Assembly (NCBI RefSeq): GCF_014863355.1
Contig: NZ_JACZEP010000007.1
Location: 186,001-250,000, forward strand
DNA length: 64,000 nucleotides
From: Aminobacter carboxidus
GTDB lineage: Bacteria > Pseudomonadota > Alphaproteobacteria > Rhizobiales > Rhizobiaceae
Direction of reading: 5' to 3'
Shown: piece by piece, positions 54,492 through 63,031 of the stretch
Numbering within the stretch: position 1 is the stretch's first letter
Layout: each line of letters opens with the position of its first letter
Position numbers and translations under genes: made by a program
Notes under the pieces: model-generated
The model's database searches: none
The model's input: the letters and a program-made list of their open reading frames with translations, nothing else
Told to the model about the DNA's origin: nothing

Positions 54492-56009
54492 TCAGTCCAT
54501 GCGGATCGTCACGAACCGCAGTTCGCCCGTCTTCGACGCCAGCATCAAGAGCGCGTTCTTGCGGCCCTGTTCCTTGAGCGCAGCGATACGGTCCATCACC
54601 TCTTTCGGCGTCGACACCGATTCCTGGGCGATCTCGGTGATCACCTCGCCGGCGACGATGCCACGCTCGGCTGCCGCCGAATCCTTGGCAACGGCAGTCA
54701 CCACCGCCCCTGATACCTCGGCGGCGATGCCGAACTTGGCGCGGGCATCGCTGTTGAGTTCGCCGATGGTCATGCCGAGCACGCTTGCCGCGGCAACCTC
54801 GGCACCCTGATCGGCACCTTCTTCGGGCTTGGCGGCCTCGCCTTCGGCCAGCTTCTCGCCATCTTCGAGCCGGCCGAGCGTGACCTTGACGGTCTGCTCG
54901 ACGCCCTTGCGCACGATCACCACGTCGACGGCCTTGCCCACCGGGCTTTCGGCAACGACACGCGGCAGGTCGCGCATCTCGACAACATCCTTGCCGTCGA
55001 ACTTGATGACCACGTCGCCGGGCAGGATCTGGCCCTTGTCGACCGGCCCGCCCTTGATGATGCCGGCAATCAACGCGCCCTTGGCAGTCGCCATGCCGAG
55101 GCTCTCGGCGATGTCGTCGGTCACAGGCTGGATGCGCACGCCGAGCCAGCCGCGGCGGGTCTCGCCGAACTCAGCCAACTGGTTGACCACGCCAACCGCA
55201 ATCTCGGCCGGGATCGAGAAGCCGATGCCGATCGAGCCGCCCGACGGCGAGATGATCGCGGTATTGATGCCGATGACCTCGCCTTGCATGTTGAACAACG
55301 GTCCGCCCGAATTGCCGCGGTTGATCGCGGCATCGGTCTGGATGAAGTCGTCATAGGGGCCGGAATTGATGTCGCGGTTGCGCGCCGAGATGATGCCGAC
55401 GGTCACCGTGCCGCCGAGGCCGAACGGGTTGCCGATCGCCATCACCCAGTCGCCGATGCGCATCTTGTCGGAATCGCCGAACTTCACCGCCGTCAGCTTT
55501 TTAAGCTTGGGGTCGACCTTCAGCACCGCAATGTCAGTCTTGGTATCGGTACCGACCAGCTCGGCCTTCAGCTTCGAGCCGTCGGAGAAGTTGACCTCGA
55601 TCTCGTCGGCATCGGCGATGACGTGGTTGTTGGTGACGACAATGCCCTTTTCTGCATCGATGACGAAGCCGGAACCGAGCGACTGCACCTTCTGCGAGCC
55701 GCCATTATTCTGGCCTTCGCGGTTCTTGAAGAACTCGTCGAAGAAGTCCTGGAACGGCGAACCCTCCGGAAGCTGCGGCATCGGGACCGCGTTCTCGTCA
55801 TCCCCGCCCTCAGAGCCCTTGACGGTCTGCGATGTCGAGATGTTGACGACCGCACCCAGCAGGCCTTCGGCAAGGTTGGCGACCGATTCCGGTCCCTGCG
55901 CCGATGCAGCTGTGACGAAGGATGGTGCGACCGCGGCGCCGATCATCAGCGCGGTGGTGGCGGCCAGAGAGGCCTTTCGCATGGCGCGCAAAAGGGGCGT
56001 GGAAATCAT
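54492..56009 (-). CDS. degP: DegP/Do family serine protease
   Basis: Periplasmic chaperone-protease of the HtrA family, 505 residues. The signal peptide ends near TAASA; the protease domain carries TNNHVIADADE (His), DTKTDIAVLKV (Asp) and RGNSGGPLFN (Ser); two PDZ domains follow (RGWLGVRIQPV onward, and VLGMTIGELN onward). An acidic linker, EDGEKLAEGEAAKPEEG, lies between them. The ATG at 56009 follows GGGAGG; an ATG 24 bases earlier lacks it. Its place next to hflC-hflK makes a membrane and envelope quality-control group. Confidence 0.94.
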   Translation of the reverse strand: MISTPLLRAMRKASLAATTALMIGAAVAPSFVTAASAQGPESVANLAEGLLGAVVNISTSQTVKGSEGGDDENAVPMPQLPEGSPFQDFFDEFFKNREGQNNGGSQKVQSLGSGFVIDAEKGIVVTNNHVIADADEIEVNFSDGSKLKAELVGTDTKTDIAVLKVDPKLKKLTAVKFGDSDKMRIGDWVMAIGNPFGLGGTVTVGIISARNRDINSGPYDDFIQTDAAINRGNSGGPLFNMQGEVIGINTAIISPSGGSIGIGFSIPAEIAVGVVNQLAEFGETRRGWLGVRIQPVTDDIAESLGMATAKGALIAGIIKGGPVDKGQILPGDVVIKFDGKDVVEMRDLPRVVAESPVGKAVDVVIVRKGVEQTVKVTLGRLEDGEKLAEGEAAKPEEGADQGAEVAAASVLGMTIGELNSDARAKFGIAAEVSGAVVTAVAKDSAAAERGIVAGEVITEIAQESVSTPKEVMDRIAALKEQGRKNALLMLASKTGELRFVTIRMD

Positions 56010-56132
56010 CAGGGAAGCCTCCCGGGCTGTCATGGCATTGGTCGCGTCGGGCCGTCCGAGCGCGAAGCGTCATGATGGAAACAAATAAGGCCTGTTTGCG
56101 GCCATTGCTACCGGCACCGGATAAATCGTCCG

Positions 56133-56318
56133 TTATCCCCTGACGAGCCAGACGACACCGACACCGATAACGATCGCGGCAAGACCGACTGTCCGCAGCA
56201 CCGCCTCGGGCATTTCGGCCGCCTGCGCGGCCATCTTCTTGGCCGCGGAAGGAAAGCCGCCATAGACTAGGCCCTCGATGACGAGGACCAGGCCCATGGC
56301 GACGATAAAGTCCCGCAC
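56133..56318 (-). CDS. DUF2065 small membrane protein
   Basis: A 61-residue protein with two hydrophobic helices, beginning MRDFIVAMGLVLVIEGLVYG and ending in VWLVRG, the DUF2065 (YjeT-like) form. It starts three bases after the hflC stop, so it is in the hflK-hflC operon. The function is unknown, but its link with hflC recurs in many proteobacteria. Confidence 0.85.
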   Translation of the reverse strand: MRDFIVAMGLVLVIEGLVYGGFPSAAKKMAAQAAEMPEAVLRTVGLAAIVIGVGVVWLVRG

Positions 56319-56321
56319 TGC

Positions 56322-57254
56322 TTAGTTGCTGGCGGCAGGAGCGGCAGCGCCGGCGGCTGGCGCCGGCGTTGCCTTGTTGGCGTCGGGGTTGCGGAAGTAG
56401 CGGAAGAACTCCGATTCCGGCGACAGCACCATCGTGGTGCCGTCGGCATTCAGCGCGGTGCCGTAGGCGCTCATCGAACGGTAGAAGTCGAAGAACTCCG
56501 GATCGCGGTTGAACGCATCGGCGAACACGGCGGAGCGCTGGGCTTCGCCTTCACCGCGCAGGATTTCCGATTCCTTCTGCGCTTCGGCGACGATCTCGAC
56601 CACTTCGCGGTCGGCACGGGCGCGAATACGCTGTGCCGCTTCACGACCGCGTGCCCTCAGCCTTTCGGCTTCGGCCAGACGCTCGGCCTTCATGCGGTCG
56701 AAGGTCTGCTGCGACACTTCCTGGGTCAGGTCGGTGCGGCGGATGCGGACGTCCTGGATCTCGAGGCCAAGCGACGTCGCGTCAGGCTGCAGCTGGTCGC
56801 GAACCTCGCGCATCATTGCCGTGCGCTCTTCCGAGAGTGCGGATTCGAAGCCACGCACACCGTAGACCCGGCGCAGGGCCGCATCGAAACGGGTGCGCAG
56901 GCGCTGTTCGGCCAACTCCACGCTACCCGACACCGTCGAGCGGAACTTGCGCGCATCGTTGATGCGGTAGGCGATGAAGGCGTCGACGTCGTAGAACTTG
57001 CCGCCCGAAACCTGGACGCGGATGTCGTCGAGGTCGAGGCGCATCACGCGGTCCTCGATGACCTGCACGTTGTCGGCCTCGAACATCGAGAACGGCGCCT
57101 TGAAGTAGATACCGGGGTCGGTCTTGACGTCGACGATCTCGCCGAAGCGCAGCACGATGGCCTGCTGGCGCTCGTTGACGACGAAGATCGACGACCAGAC
57201 CAGGAACAGGATGATAGCGGCGAGAACGCCGATGAGGGGAAGACGATTGGACAT
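56322..57254 (-). CDS. hflC: HflC, FtsH-modulating SPFH protein
   Basis: Inner-membrane protein that with HflK forms a large cage around FtsH and tunes its proteolysis. It has 310 residues: one N-terminal helix (LIGVLAAIILFLVWSSIFVV), an SPFH domain beginning ERQQAIVLRFGEIVDV, a long charged helix (about 190-250) and a Pro/Ala-rich tail. It starts in ATGA overlapping hflK. Confidence 0.94.
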   Translation of the reverse strand: MSNRLPLIGVLAAIILFLVWSSIFVVNERQQAIVLRFGEIVDVKTDPGIYFKAPFSMFEADNVQVIEDRVMRLDLDDIRVQVSGGKFYDVDAFIAYRINDARKFRSTVSGSVELAEQRLRTRFDAALRRVYGVRGFESALSEERTAMMREVRDQLQPDATSLGLEIQDVRIRRTDLTQEVSQQTFDRMKAERLAEAERLRARGREAAQRIRARADREVVEIVAEAQKESEILRGEGEAQRSAVFADAFNRDPEFFDFYRSMSAYGTALNADGTTMVLSPESEFFRYFRNPDANKATPAPAAGAAAPAASN

Positions 57255-58357
57255 CAGTTGCCTCCCGCCGCCGGAGCGCGCTTCTGCAGTTCAGGCAGCG
57301 GCAGATAAGGCACCACGCCCTGGCCGCTACCTTGCTCGACGATCACCTTGCCGGAGCCCTGAAGCACCTTTTCCATCGTTTCAAGATAGAGGCGCTTGCG
57401 GGTCACGTCGGGCGCCTTGGCATATTCGTCATAGACCGAGATGAAGCGCTGCGCCTCACCTTGGGCTTCCTGGACGACGCGGTTCTTGTAGGCAGCCGCA
57501 TCTTCGCGGACCTGCGCTGCTTCACCGCGCGCCTGGCCGAGCTTCTGGTTGGAATACTGGTTGGATTCCTCGACGAAGCGGTCTTCGTCCTGCTCGGCGC
57601 GCTGCACTTCGTCGAACGCATCGGCCACTTCACGCGGCGGTGCGGCATCCTCGATCGAGATCGCGTTGACCGAAAGGCCCGCGCCGTAATCGTCGAGCGT
57701 CGCCTGGATGATGTCGCGCACGCCGCCGGCAATGCCCTGGCGGTCATCGCGGAAGATGTCCTGCGCCGGACGGCGGCCGACAACTTCACGCATCGCGCTT
57801 TCGGCGATCTGGCGAACCATGATGTCGGGTTCGGAGACGTTGAACAGATAGGCCTGTGGGTTGGAGACCTGGTAGGCGACGGAGAACTTGACGTCGACGA
57901 TGTTCTGGTCGCCCGAAAGCATCAGGCCCGAAGACGTGCTGCCACGGACTTCGCCGATATCGACGAGCTTTTCAGCCGTGTTGACCTTTTCGACCGTCTC
58001 GATCGGCCACCAATGGAAGTGCAGGCCTGGCTGCGACAGTTCCTGCTTCGGCTTGCCGAAACGCAGTTCGACAGCCAACTCGTCAGGCTGAACCGTATAG
58101 ACCGACTGGAACGCCCAGAAGGCGAGCAGGCCAGCACCGATGAGGCCGAACAGCAGGCCGGTCGAACCGCCGCCACCCGGCAGCGCCCGCTTCAGCTTGT
58201 CCTGGCCGCGGCGAATGATGTCCTCGAGATCGGGAGGCGAACCCTGCGGTCCGCTTGGACGTGGTCCCTGCCCCCAGGGACCGCCGCCTCCATTATTGCC
58301 GCCGCCGCCACCCCAAGGGCCACCGCCGCCGCCTCCACTTTGATTGTTCCAGGGCAT
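57254..58357 (-). CDS. hflK: HflK, FtsH-modulating SPFH protein
   Basis: Partner of HflC, 367 residues. The N-terminus is a Gly/Asn/Pro-rich cytoplasmic stretch (MPWNNQSGGGGGGPWGGGGG), then one membrane helix, and an SPFH domain with QPDELAVELRFGKPKQEL and AESAMREVVGR. The ATG at 58357 follows AAGGACATTC. The first gene of the minus-strand group hflK-hflC-DUF2065-degP. Confidence 0.94.
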   Translation of the reverse strand: MPWNNQSGGGGGGPWGGGGGNNGGGGPWGQGPRPSGPQGSPPDLEDIIRRGQDKLKRALPGGGGSTGLLFGLIGAGLLAFWAFQSVYTVQPDELAVELRFGKPKQELSQPGLHFHWWPIETVEKVNTAEKLVDIGEVRGSTSSGLMLSGDQNIVDVKFSVAYQVSNPQAYLFNVSEPDIMVRQIAESAMREVVGRRPAQDIFRDDRQGIAGGVRDIIQATLDDYGAGLSVNAISIEDAAPPREVADAFDEVQRAEQDEDRFVEESNQYSNQKLGQARGEAAQVREDAAAYKNRVVQEAQGEAQRFISVYDEYAKAPDVTRKRLYLETMEKVLQGSGKVIVEQGSGQGVVPYLPLPELQKRAPAAGGN

Positions 58358-58506
58358 GAATGTCCTTTCGACTACGAAACCATGACAGCCGCGCCTGAGA
58401 CGGCCGCGCAATTACTGACACCATCTATAGGGATGCGGGCAAGCGCTTTCAACGCGATGGCCCTTAAGTGCCGCGGATTTCACTACATATGTATGAAACC
58501 AAGCCC

Positions 58507-59028
58507 TCAATGCACGCTGTGGCGCTTCTCGTAAACCGCATAGCGTGTCGCATGGCTGTCTTTTTCGCCGGCAGGGAAATCTTCGGCGCGCGCGACCGCC
58601 CAGATATCCGGATCGATCGCGGGAAAGCGCGTGTCGCCGTCGGGCGATGTCATGACATGGGTGACATGCAGGCGGTCAGCCAGCGGCAGTGCCTGGCGGT
58701 AGATCTCGCCGCCGCCGATCACGCAGATTTCACCGACGCCGGGCATGCAGCGGCCTTTGGCGGTGGCAAGCGTGATGGCGTCATCGAGCGAATGCACGAC
58801 CTCGGCGCCTTCGGCGCGAAAATTTTCGTCGCGGGTGACGACAATGTTCAGCCGCCCCGGCAGCGGACGCCTGGGAAAGCTCTCCCAGGTCTTGCGCCCC
58901 ATGATGATCGGCTTGCCCATCGTGTCGGCCTTGAAGCGCTGCATGTCCGTCGACAGCTTCCACGGCAAGCCGTTGTCGCGCCCGATGACGCCGTTCTCGG
59001 CTATCGCCACGTAGATCGCCAAATCCAT
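58507..59028 (-). CDS. folA: Dihydrofolate reductase FolA
   Basis: Reduces dihydrofolate to tetrahydrofolate with NADPH. The 173 residues show IYVAIAENGVIGRDNGLPWK at the start, MGRKTWESFP, and EICVIGGGEIYRQALPLADR, all classical. The ATG at 59028 follows AGGAAG. It lies 100 bases after thyA on the same strand; ThyA makes the dihydrofolate FolA recycles. Confidence 0.95.
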   Translation of the reverse strand: MDLAIYVAIAENGVIGRDNGLPWKLSTDMQRFKADTMGKPIIMGRKTWESFPRRPLPGRLNIVVTRDENFRAEGAEVVHSLDDAITLATAKGRCMPGVGEICVIGGGEIYRQALPLADRLHVTHVMTSPDGDTRFPAIDPDIWAVARAEDFPAGEKDSHATRYAVYEKRHSVH

Positions 59029-59128
59029 CTGCCGCCGCTTCCTTCTCACTCGACCTTCGACGGGGCACGCTCAATCTCGCCCCGGCCCATATCAATCCTG
59101 TCCACGAATAGCAGGCCGCAGCGCAGCC

Positions 59129-59923
59129 TCACACCGCGATCGGCGCGCGGATCGTGGCGTCGGCGACGTAGTTCTCGAGCCTGAAATCCTCGAAGCGAAA
59201 GGCAAACAGGTCCTTCACCTCGGGATTGATCCACATCGTCGGCAACGTCTTGGGCGTGCGCGTCAGCTGCTCGCGCGCCTGGTCGAAATGGTTGTGGTAG
59301 ATGTGCGCATCGCCGAGCGTGTGAACGAAATCGCCAGGCTTCAGCCCCGTTACCTGCGCCACCATCATCGTCAAAAGCGCATAGGATGCGATGTTGAACG
59401 GCACGCCGAGAAAGATGTCGGCGGAGCGCTGGTAGAGCTGGCACGACAGCTTGCCGTCCGAGACATAGAACTGGAACAGGCAGTGGCATGGCGGCAAAGC
59501 CATGGCATCGACTTCTTCTGGGTTCCATGCCGAGACGATCAGCCGGCGCGAATTGGGGTTGTTGCGAATCTGGTTGAGCAGCAGCGCGATCTGGTCGATC
59601 TCGCCGCCGTCGCGCGTCGGCCACGAACGCCACTGCTTGCCATAGACCGGGCCGAGGTCGCCGTTCTCGTCCGCCCATTCGTCCCAGATCGAAACGCCGT
59701 TGTCGTTGAGGTATTTGATGTTGGTGTCGCCGGCGAGGAACCACAGCAGTTCGTGGATGATCGACTTCAGGTGCAGCTTCTTGGTGGTGACGACAGGAAA
59801 GCCGTGCGCCAGTTCGAAACGCAGCTGATGGCCGAACACCGAGCGCGTACCGGTACCGGTGCGGTCGCCGCGGTCACTGCCGTTTTCAAGGACATGGCTG
59901 AGAAGGTCGAGATACTGGCGCAT
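59129..59923 (-). CDS. thyA: Thymidylate synthase ThyA
   Basis: Methylates dUMP to dTMP with methylene-tetrahydrofolate. It has 264 residues, with [19 protein letters not shown], the catalytic Cys in [36 protein letters not shown], and [14 protein letters not shown]. The ATG at 59923 is set by family similarity ([15 protein letters not shown]). It precedes folA. Confidence 0.96.
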   Translation of the reverse strand: MRQYLDLLSHVLENGSDRGDRTGTGTRSVFGHQLRFELAHGFPVVTTKKLHLKSIIHELLWFLAGDTNIKYLNDNGVSIWDEWADENGDLGPVYGKQWRSWPTRDGGEIDQIALLLNQIRNNPNSRRLIVSAWNPEEVDAMALPPCHCLFQFYVSDGKLSCQLYQRSADIFLGVPFNIASYALLTMMVAQVTGLKPGDFVHTLGDAHIYHNHFDQAREQLTRTPKTLPTMWINPEVKDLFAFRFEDFRLENYVADATIRAPIAV

Positions 59924-60033
59924 CGGTCGGGCTCGATTCGGAGGGCTTTTGATCATAGCGGACCAAAGCCATCCCAGGCAACGAAAGCACCGCGGCACAG
60001 CCCGTCATCGCACAGCTAATGCCTGAAATACCA

Positions 60034-60055
60034 ACGCCGGGCATCCGCCCGGCGT
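60034..60055 (-). terminator. Terminator-like hairpin after the DUF2853 gene
   Basis: ACGCCGGGC (60034-60042), loop ATCC, GCCCGGCGT (60047-60055). On the minus strand it is followed by TGGTATTTC, a weak T stretch. It lies 27 bases past the DUF2853 stop. Confidence 0.6.
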
Positions 60056-60082
60056 CGAAATGGTCGAGGTTTCAGGAGTAGC

Positions 60083-60394
60083 TCAGAGCGAGCCGAGTTT
60101 GCCCAGGTCCTTGGCGACCAGGTAATAGAAGGTAACGCGGTTCTTGGTGTTGTCGGCCGACATTGCCTTGCAGACCTTCTCCAGTGCGCCGTCCGCCTTC
60201 TTTTCATCCTCGACGCCGAGCTTCTTGGCAATCCAGCCGGCTTTTACGCGATCGAGTTCCTTGGGGTCGGTGCACGAGACAAGCGAAGAATCGCGGTTCC
60301 TGAGCGCGATGCCCAGGTGCTTGACGATCTTGGTCACCACCTCTTCCTTGGCGCCCGCATCGTACTTCTTCACGTCTGCAAGATAGTCGGTCAT
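60083..60394 (-). CDS. DUF2853 family protein
   Basis: A 103-residue soluble, Lys-rich protein, MTDYLADVKKYDAGAKEEVV at the start and AMSADNTKNRVTFYYLVAKD near the end, typical of DUF2853 (all-helical). Function unknown. The start is clear, with GGGGAATTC before the ATG. Confidence 0.85.
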   Translation of the reverse strand: MTDYLADVKKYDAGAKEEVVTKIVKHLGIALRNRDSSLVSCTDPKELDRVKAGWIAKKLGVEDEKKADGALEKVCKAMSADNTKNRVTFYYLVAKDLGKLGSL

Positions 60395-60431
60395 GTGAAT
60401 TCCCCTCGTCGACGAATTGATCTCATCTCCC

Positions 60432-60510
60432 GCAGGGGACCGGCGTTGACCGGTTCAGGTGCATCACGGACATCCCCAGCGGCCGGAGCTTCGGTTCGCG
60501 CATCGCGCGA
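60432..60510. ncRNA. Possible structured RNA upstream of the tmRNA gene
   Basis: Nested stems can be drawn: GCAGGGGA (60432-60439) with TCCCCAGC (60473-60480), one mismatch; inside it ACCGG/CCGGT (60439-60443, 60450-60454) and a small GTG/CAC hairpin, which would make a three-way junction; then TCGCGC/GCGCGA (60496-60501, 60505-60510). The strand is not clear. It could be the leader of the DUF2853 gene or a separate RNA. No known family was recognised. Confidence 0.3.
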
Positions 60511-60624
60511 GTCAACCCTGCCTATTCGCGTGGCCTCACAAATCTGTTGCGAATGGCTGTTATGACTTGCTGTTCCTGCCTTTCCTTTTTCGCCCGGCCT
60601 CCCTATATTCGGGACGTCAGCTTG

Positions 60625-60938
60625 ACTGACTATGGCGATAAACTGCCGATGAAATAAGCCATTCGGACCCGGGGGCGGTACCCGGCGCCTCCACCAAAAG
60701 CTGCCGTGCAAGTGAGCGACGGTTTTTGCTGGGGGCGAAATAGGATCGACGAGGGTGTAAAGATCGGACTTTTGCCCGGCATAGTACCACCGTTATCGGG
60801 CTAAACTTGTAGTTGCAAACGACAACTATGCGGAAGCACGTCTCGCAGCGTAAGCTGTGCGATAGCTTCAAATTAAGCCCTAGAGGTTCGCACTTCTAGG
60901 CGGGGTTCGGAGGTACCTGGCAACAGAAACCTCCACTT
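60625..60938 (+). ncRNA. ssrA: tmRNA (ssrA), circularly permuted alphaproteobacterial form
   Basis: The acceptor piece comes first, ending CGCCTCCACCA at 60696. A short spacer follows, then the coding piece starting GGGGGCGAAATAGGATCGAC at 60731. GGGGGCG pairs with CGCCTCC, with the G3-U wobble that marks alanine tRNA. The tag frame at 60815-60853 reads ANDNYAEARLAA and a TAA stop, the usual rhizobial tag. The coding piece ends in a GGAGGT/ACCTCC hairpin near 60935. A TATATT box is at 60604-60609. The outer ends are approximate. tmRNA frees stalled ribosomes and tags their products. Confidence 0.95.
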
Positions 60939-60940
60939 CT

Positions 60941-60985
60941 TCCCCTTCCCACATTTCCCCTTCCCACATTTCCCCCTCCCACATT
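60941..60985. repeat. Three tandem 15-base repeats after the tmRNA gene
   Basis: TCCCCTTCCCACATT occurs at 60941-60955 and 60956-60970, and with one change (TCCCCCTCCCACATT) at 60971-60985. On the minus strand the repeat reads as MWEGE units in one frame, but that frame lacks support as a gene. Its role, if any, is unknown. Confidence 0.85.
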
Positions 60986-61138
60986 GTCGCCGCCGGCCTC
61001 GCCTTGTCACGCCGGTTTGCCGTTGCCCCGGCTTTTGCCTGGAATGTCGTACGTCCTAACCGACTCGGCGCCCAGATCATTGCACCTGGGCATCGACGGT
61101 CTACCCATGGCCGGCTCCGTTTCGTCAGGAGACCTTAC

Positions 61139-61690
61139 GTGCCTCATGATTCCAACCGCTTCTTCGTGCTCACCGGCGGCCCCGGCTCGGGCAAGACAAC
61201 ATTGATCGAAAGCCTCGCGGCCGATGGCTTTGCCACCTCGGTCGAAGCCGGCCGCGGCATCATCAGGGATCAGATGGCGATATCGGGCACCGCCCTGCCC
61301 TGGCACGACCGCGCGCTGTTTGCCGAACTCATGCTGTCGTGGGCGATACGCTCGCACGCCATCGCCGCAACGACATCCGGCCCCGTCTTCTTCGACCGGG
61401 GCGTCCCCGACGTCATCGGCTATCTCAGGCTGGTCAGCCTGCCGGTGCCGGCGCATGTCGAGAAGGCGGCCGAAGAATTTCGCTACAACCGCAAGGTGTT
61501 CATACTGCCGCACTGGCCCGAGATTTTCACCCAGGACAGCGAGCGCAAGCAGGACGAAGACGAGGCGCGGCGCACCTACGCCAGCATGGCCGAAACCTAC
61601 GCCGCCTGTGGCTACGATCTCGTCGAGGTGCCCAAGACATCTGTCGCCGAGCGCCTCGCCTTCCTGCTCGACACCGCCACCACGACCTGA
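61139..61690 (+). CDS. AAA family ATPase (small P-loop protein)
   Basis: A 183-residue P-loop protein of the AAA_28 kind: LTGGPGSGKTTLIESLAADG at the N-terminus, VFFDRGVPDVIGYLRLV in the middle and a predicted helical end. These resemble small nucleoside-kinase-like ATPases with unknown substrate. The start is a GTG at 61139 after GGAG; no ATG fits. It follows the tmRNA gene. Confidence 0.8.
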   Translation: MPHDSNRFFVLTGGPGSGKTTLIESLAADGFATSVEAGRGIIRDQMAISGTALPWHDRALFAELMLSWAIRSHAIAATTSGPVFFDRGVPDVIGYLRLVSLPVPAHVEKAAEEFRYNRKVFILPHWPEIFTQDSERKQDEDEARRTYASMAETYAACGYDLVEVPKTSVAERLAFLLDTATTT

Positions 61691-61699
61691 GCCGGCGAA

Positions 61700-62845
61700 T
61701 CAGGCGGCGTTCGGCAGTTGCAGCCCTTCGGCGAAGGTGCGGTTGCGGCCGGCCCGCTTGGCTGCGTAGAGGATCTTGTCGGCGCGGCCGATGGCGTCCC
61801 AGAGCCCTTCGCCGCCGTGGAACTCGGCAATGCCGAAGCTGCAGGTGACGGCGAAGTCCGCCGGCAGGCCGGCAAAGCGCGTGTCGGCAATCATCCGGCG
61901 CAGCCGTTCGGCCAGCGTGAACGCGTCGCCCACCGGCGCGTCCTTCATCACGATGACGAATTCCTCGCCGCCAGTACGCGCCGCGACATCGCCGGCCCGC
62001 ATCTGTGCCTTGACGATCCGGGCAAAGGTCTGCAGCACGGCATCGCCGGCGGCGTGGCCGAAGCGGTCATTGATGCTCTTGAAGCTGTCGATGTCGCAGG
62101 CAACGATGCTGAGCGGCCGGCGGCGACCGAGCGCCAGCAGCCGTGGCGCCCTGCCCTGCAGGCCACGGCGATTGAGCAGCCCGGTCAATGGGTCGCTGTC
62201 GCGCTCGGCCTTCAGCGCCAAAATGACATCGGCACTGGCGACGACCAGCAGGCCGAGCCCCATCGCGACGCCAAGCACCGACATGGTGAGCTGTGCCCAG
62301 ATCCAGAAGTCCGACTGGAAGAACTCCGGAATGTTGTCCTTCGGAACCGAGCTGCCGGTCAAAAGCGTGCGCGCGATGAACGTCGCAGCCAGGCCAAACA
62401 GCAGCCAAAGCACCGCCCGGTCGAGGACACCGCCACGCATCTGCTGCCTGATCTTCCACACCCCGCTCAAGAAGATGAAGGCCATGCCGAGATTGAGCAC
62501 ATAGACCCGCACCTGCAGGTCGTTCTCGACATAGTAGAAACACAGCAAGGTGCCGACGATGGCCGCGAACCATGCCGCGTGCTCGCCACGCGGCATTGAT
62601 CTGCCGGAGCGCGCAAGCACGCCCTCGACCAGCAGCAGCGGCCCGGCGGAATAAAGCGTCGAGGTCATGATGGTGTTGTAGCCGATGTCAGACGGCCACA
62701 GTGCGAACTGCATGAAGGTGGCAACGCCAAAGGCCAGGAACGACAGCGCAAAGAGCAGTAACTGCCGGCGCTGGCGTTCGATCAGCCAGATGCAGAAAAA
62801 CGTCACTGCAAAAAGCAGCAGCAAGGCGGAAGGGATGAACTGCAA
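61700..62845 (-). CDS. Membrane diguanylate cyclase with multi-helix sensor
   Basis: A 381-residue protein: six or seven hydrophobic helices to about residue 210, then a GGDEF domain with DSDPLTGLLNRRG and the active-site GGEEF; RAGD five residues before it is the inhibitory site. It should make c-di-GMP in response to an unknown membrane signal. The start is a TTG at 62845 without a clear ribosome site; a later start is possible. It converges with the AAA ATPase gene, 9 bases between the stops. Confidence 0.88.
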   Translation of the reverse strand: MQFIPSALLLLFAVTFFCIWLIERQRRQLLLFALSFLAFGVATFMQFALWPSDIGYNTIMTSTLYSAGPLLLVEGVLARSGRSMPRGEHAAWFAAIVGTLLCFYYVENDLQVRVYVLNLGMAFIFLSGVWKIRQQMRGGVLDRAVLWLLFGLAATFIARTLLTGSSVPKDNIPEFFQSDFWIWAQLTMSVLGVAMGLGLLVVASADVILALKAERDSDPLTGLLNRRGLQGRAPRLLALGRRRPLSIVACDIDSFKSINDRFGHAAGDAVLQTFARIVKAQMRAGDVAARTGGEEFVIVMKDAPVGDAFTLAERLRRMIADTRFAGLPADFAVTCSFGIAEFHGGEGLWDAIGRADKILYAAKRAGRNRTFAEGLQLPNAA

Positions 62846-63031
62846 TCTATTCGCTGGCCTCGGGCGTCGCCGCTCTACTTCAGGTGGTCTTGGGGGAGAC
62901 TTACCGGCCCATAGGTAAACAAGCCGATATCAAGACAACGCCAAGCAGGCGAAGCATTGCGCGCGGGGTACTCACGATGGCGTGAACACGCAATGAATCG
63001 GAGCCGGACAGATGCCCGGCCCCGCCCGATT

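Noticed and set aside
60391-60880. Several short frames on the minus strand across the tmRNA gene
   Set aside because: They are by-products of the tmRNA sequence, which is established by the tag and acceptor stem.
60880-61080. Minus-strand frame with repeated MWEGE units
   Set aside because: It arises from the 15-base tandem repeat and has no other support.
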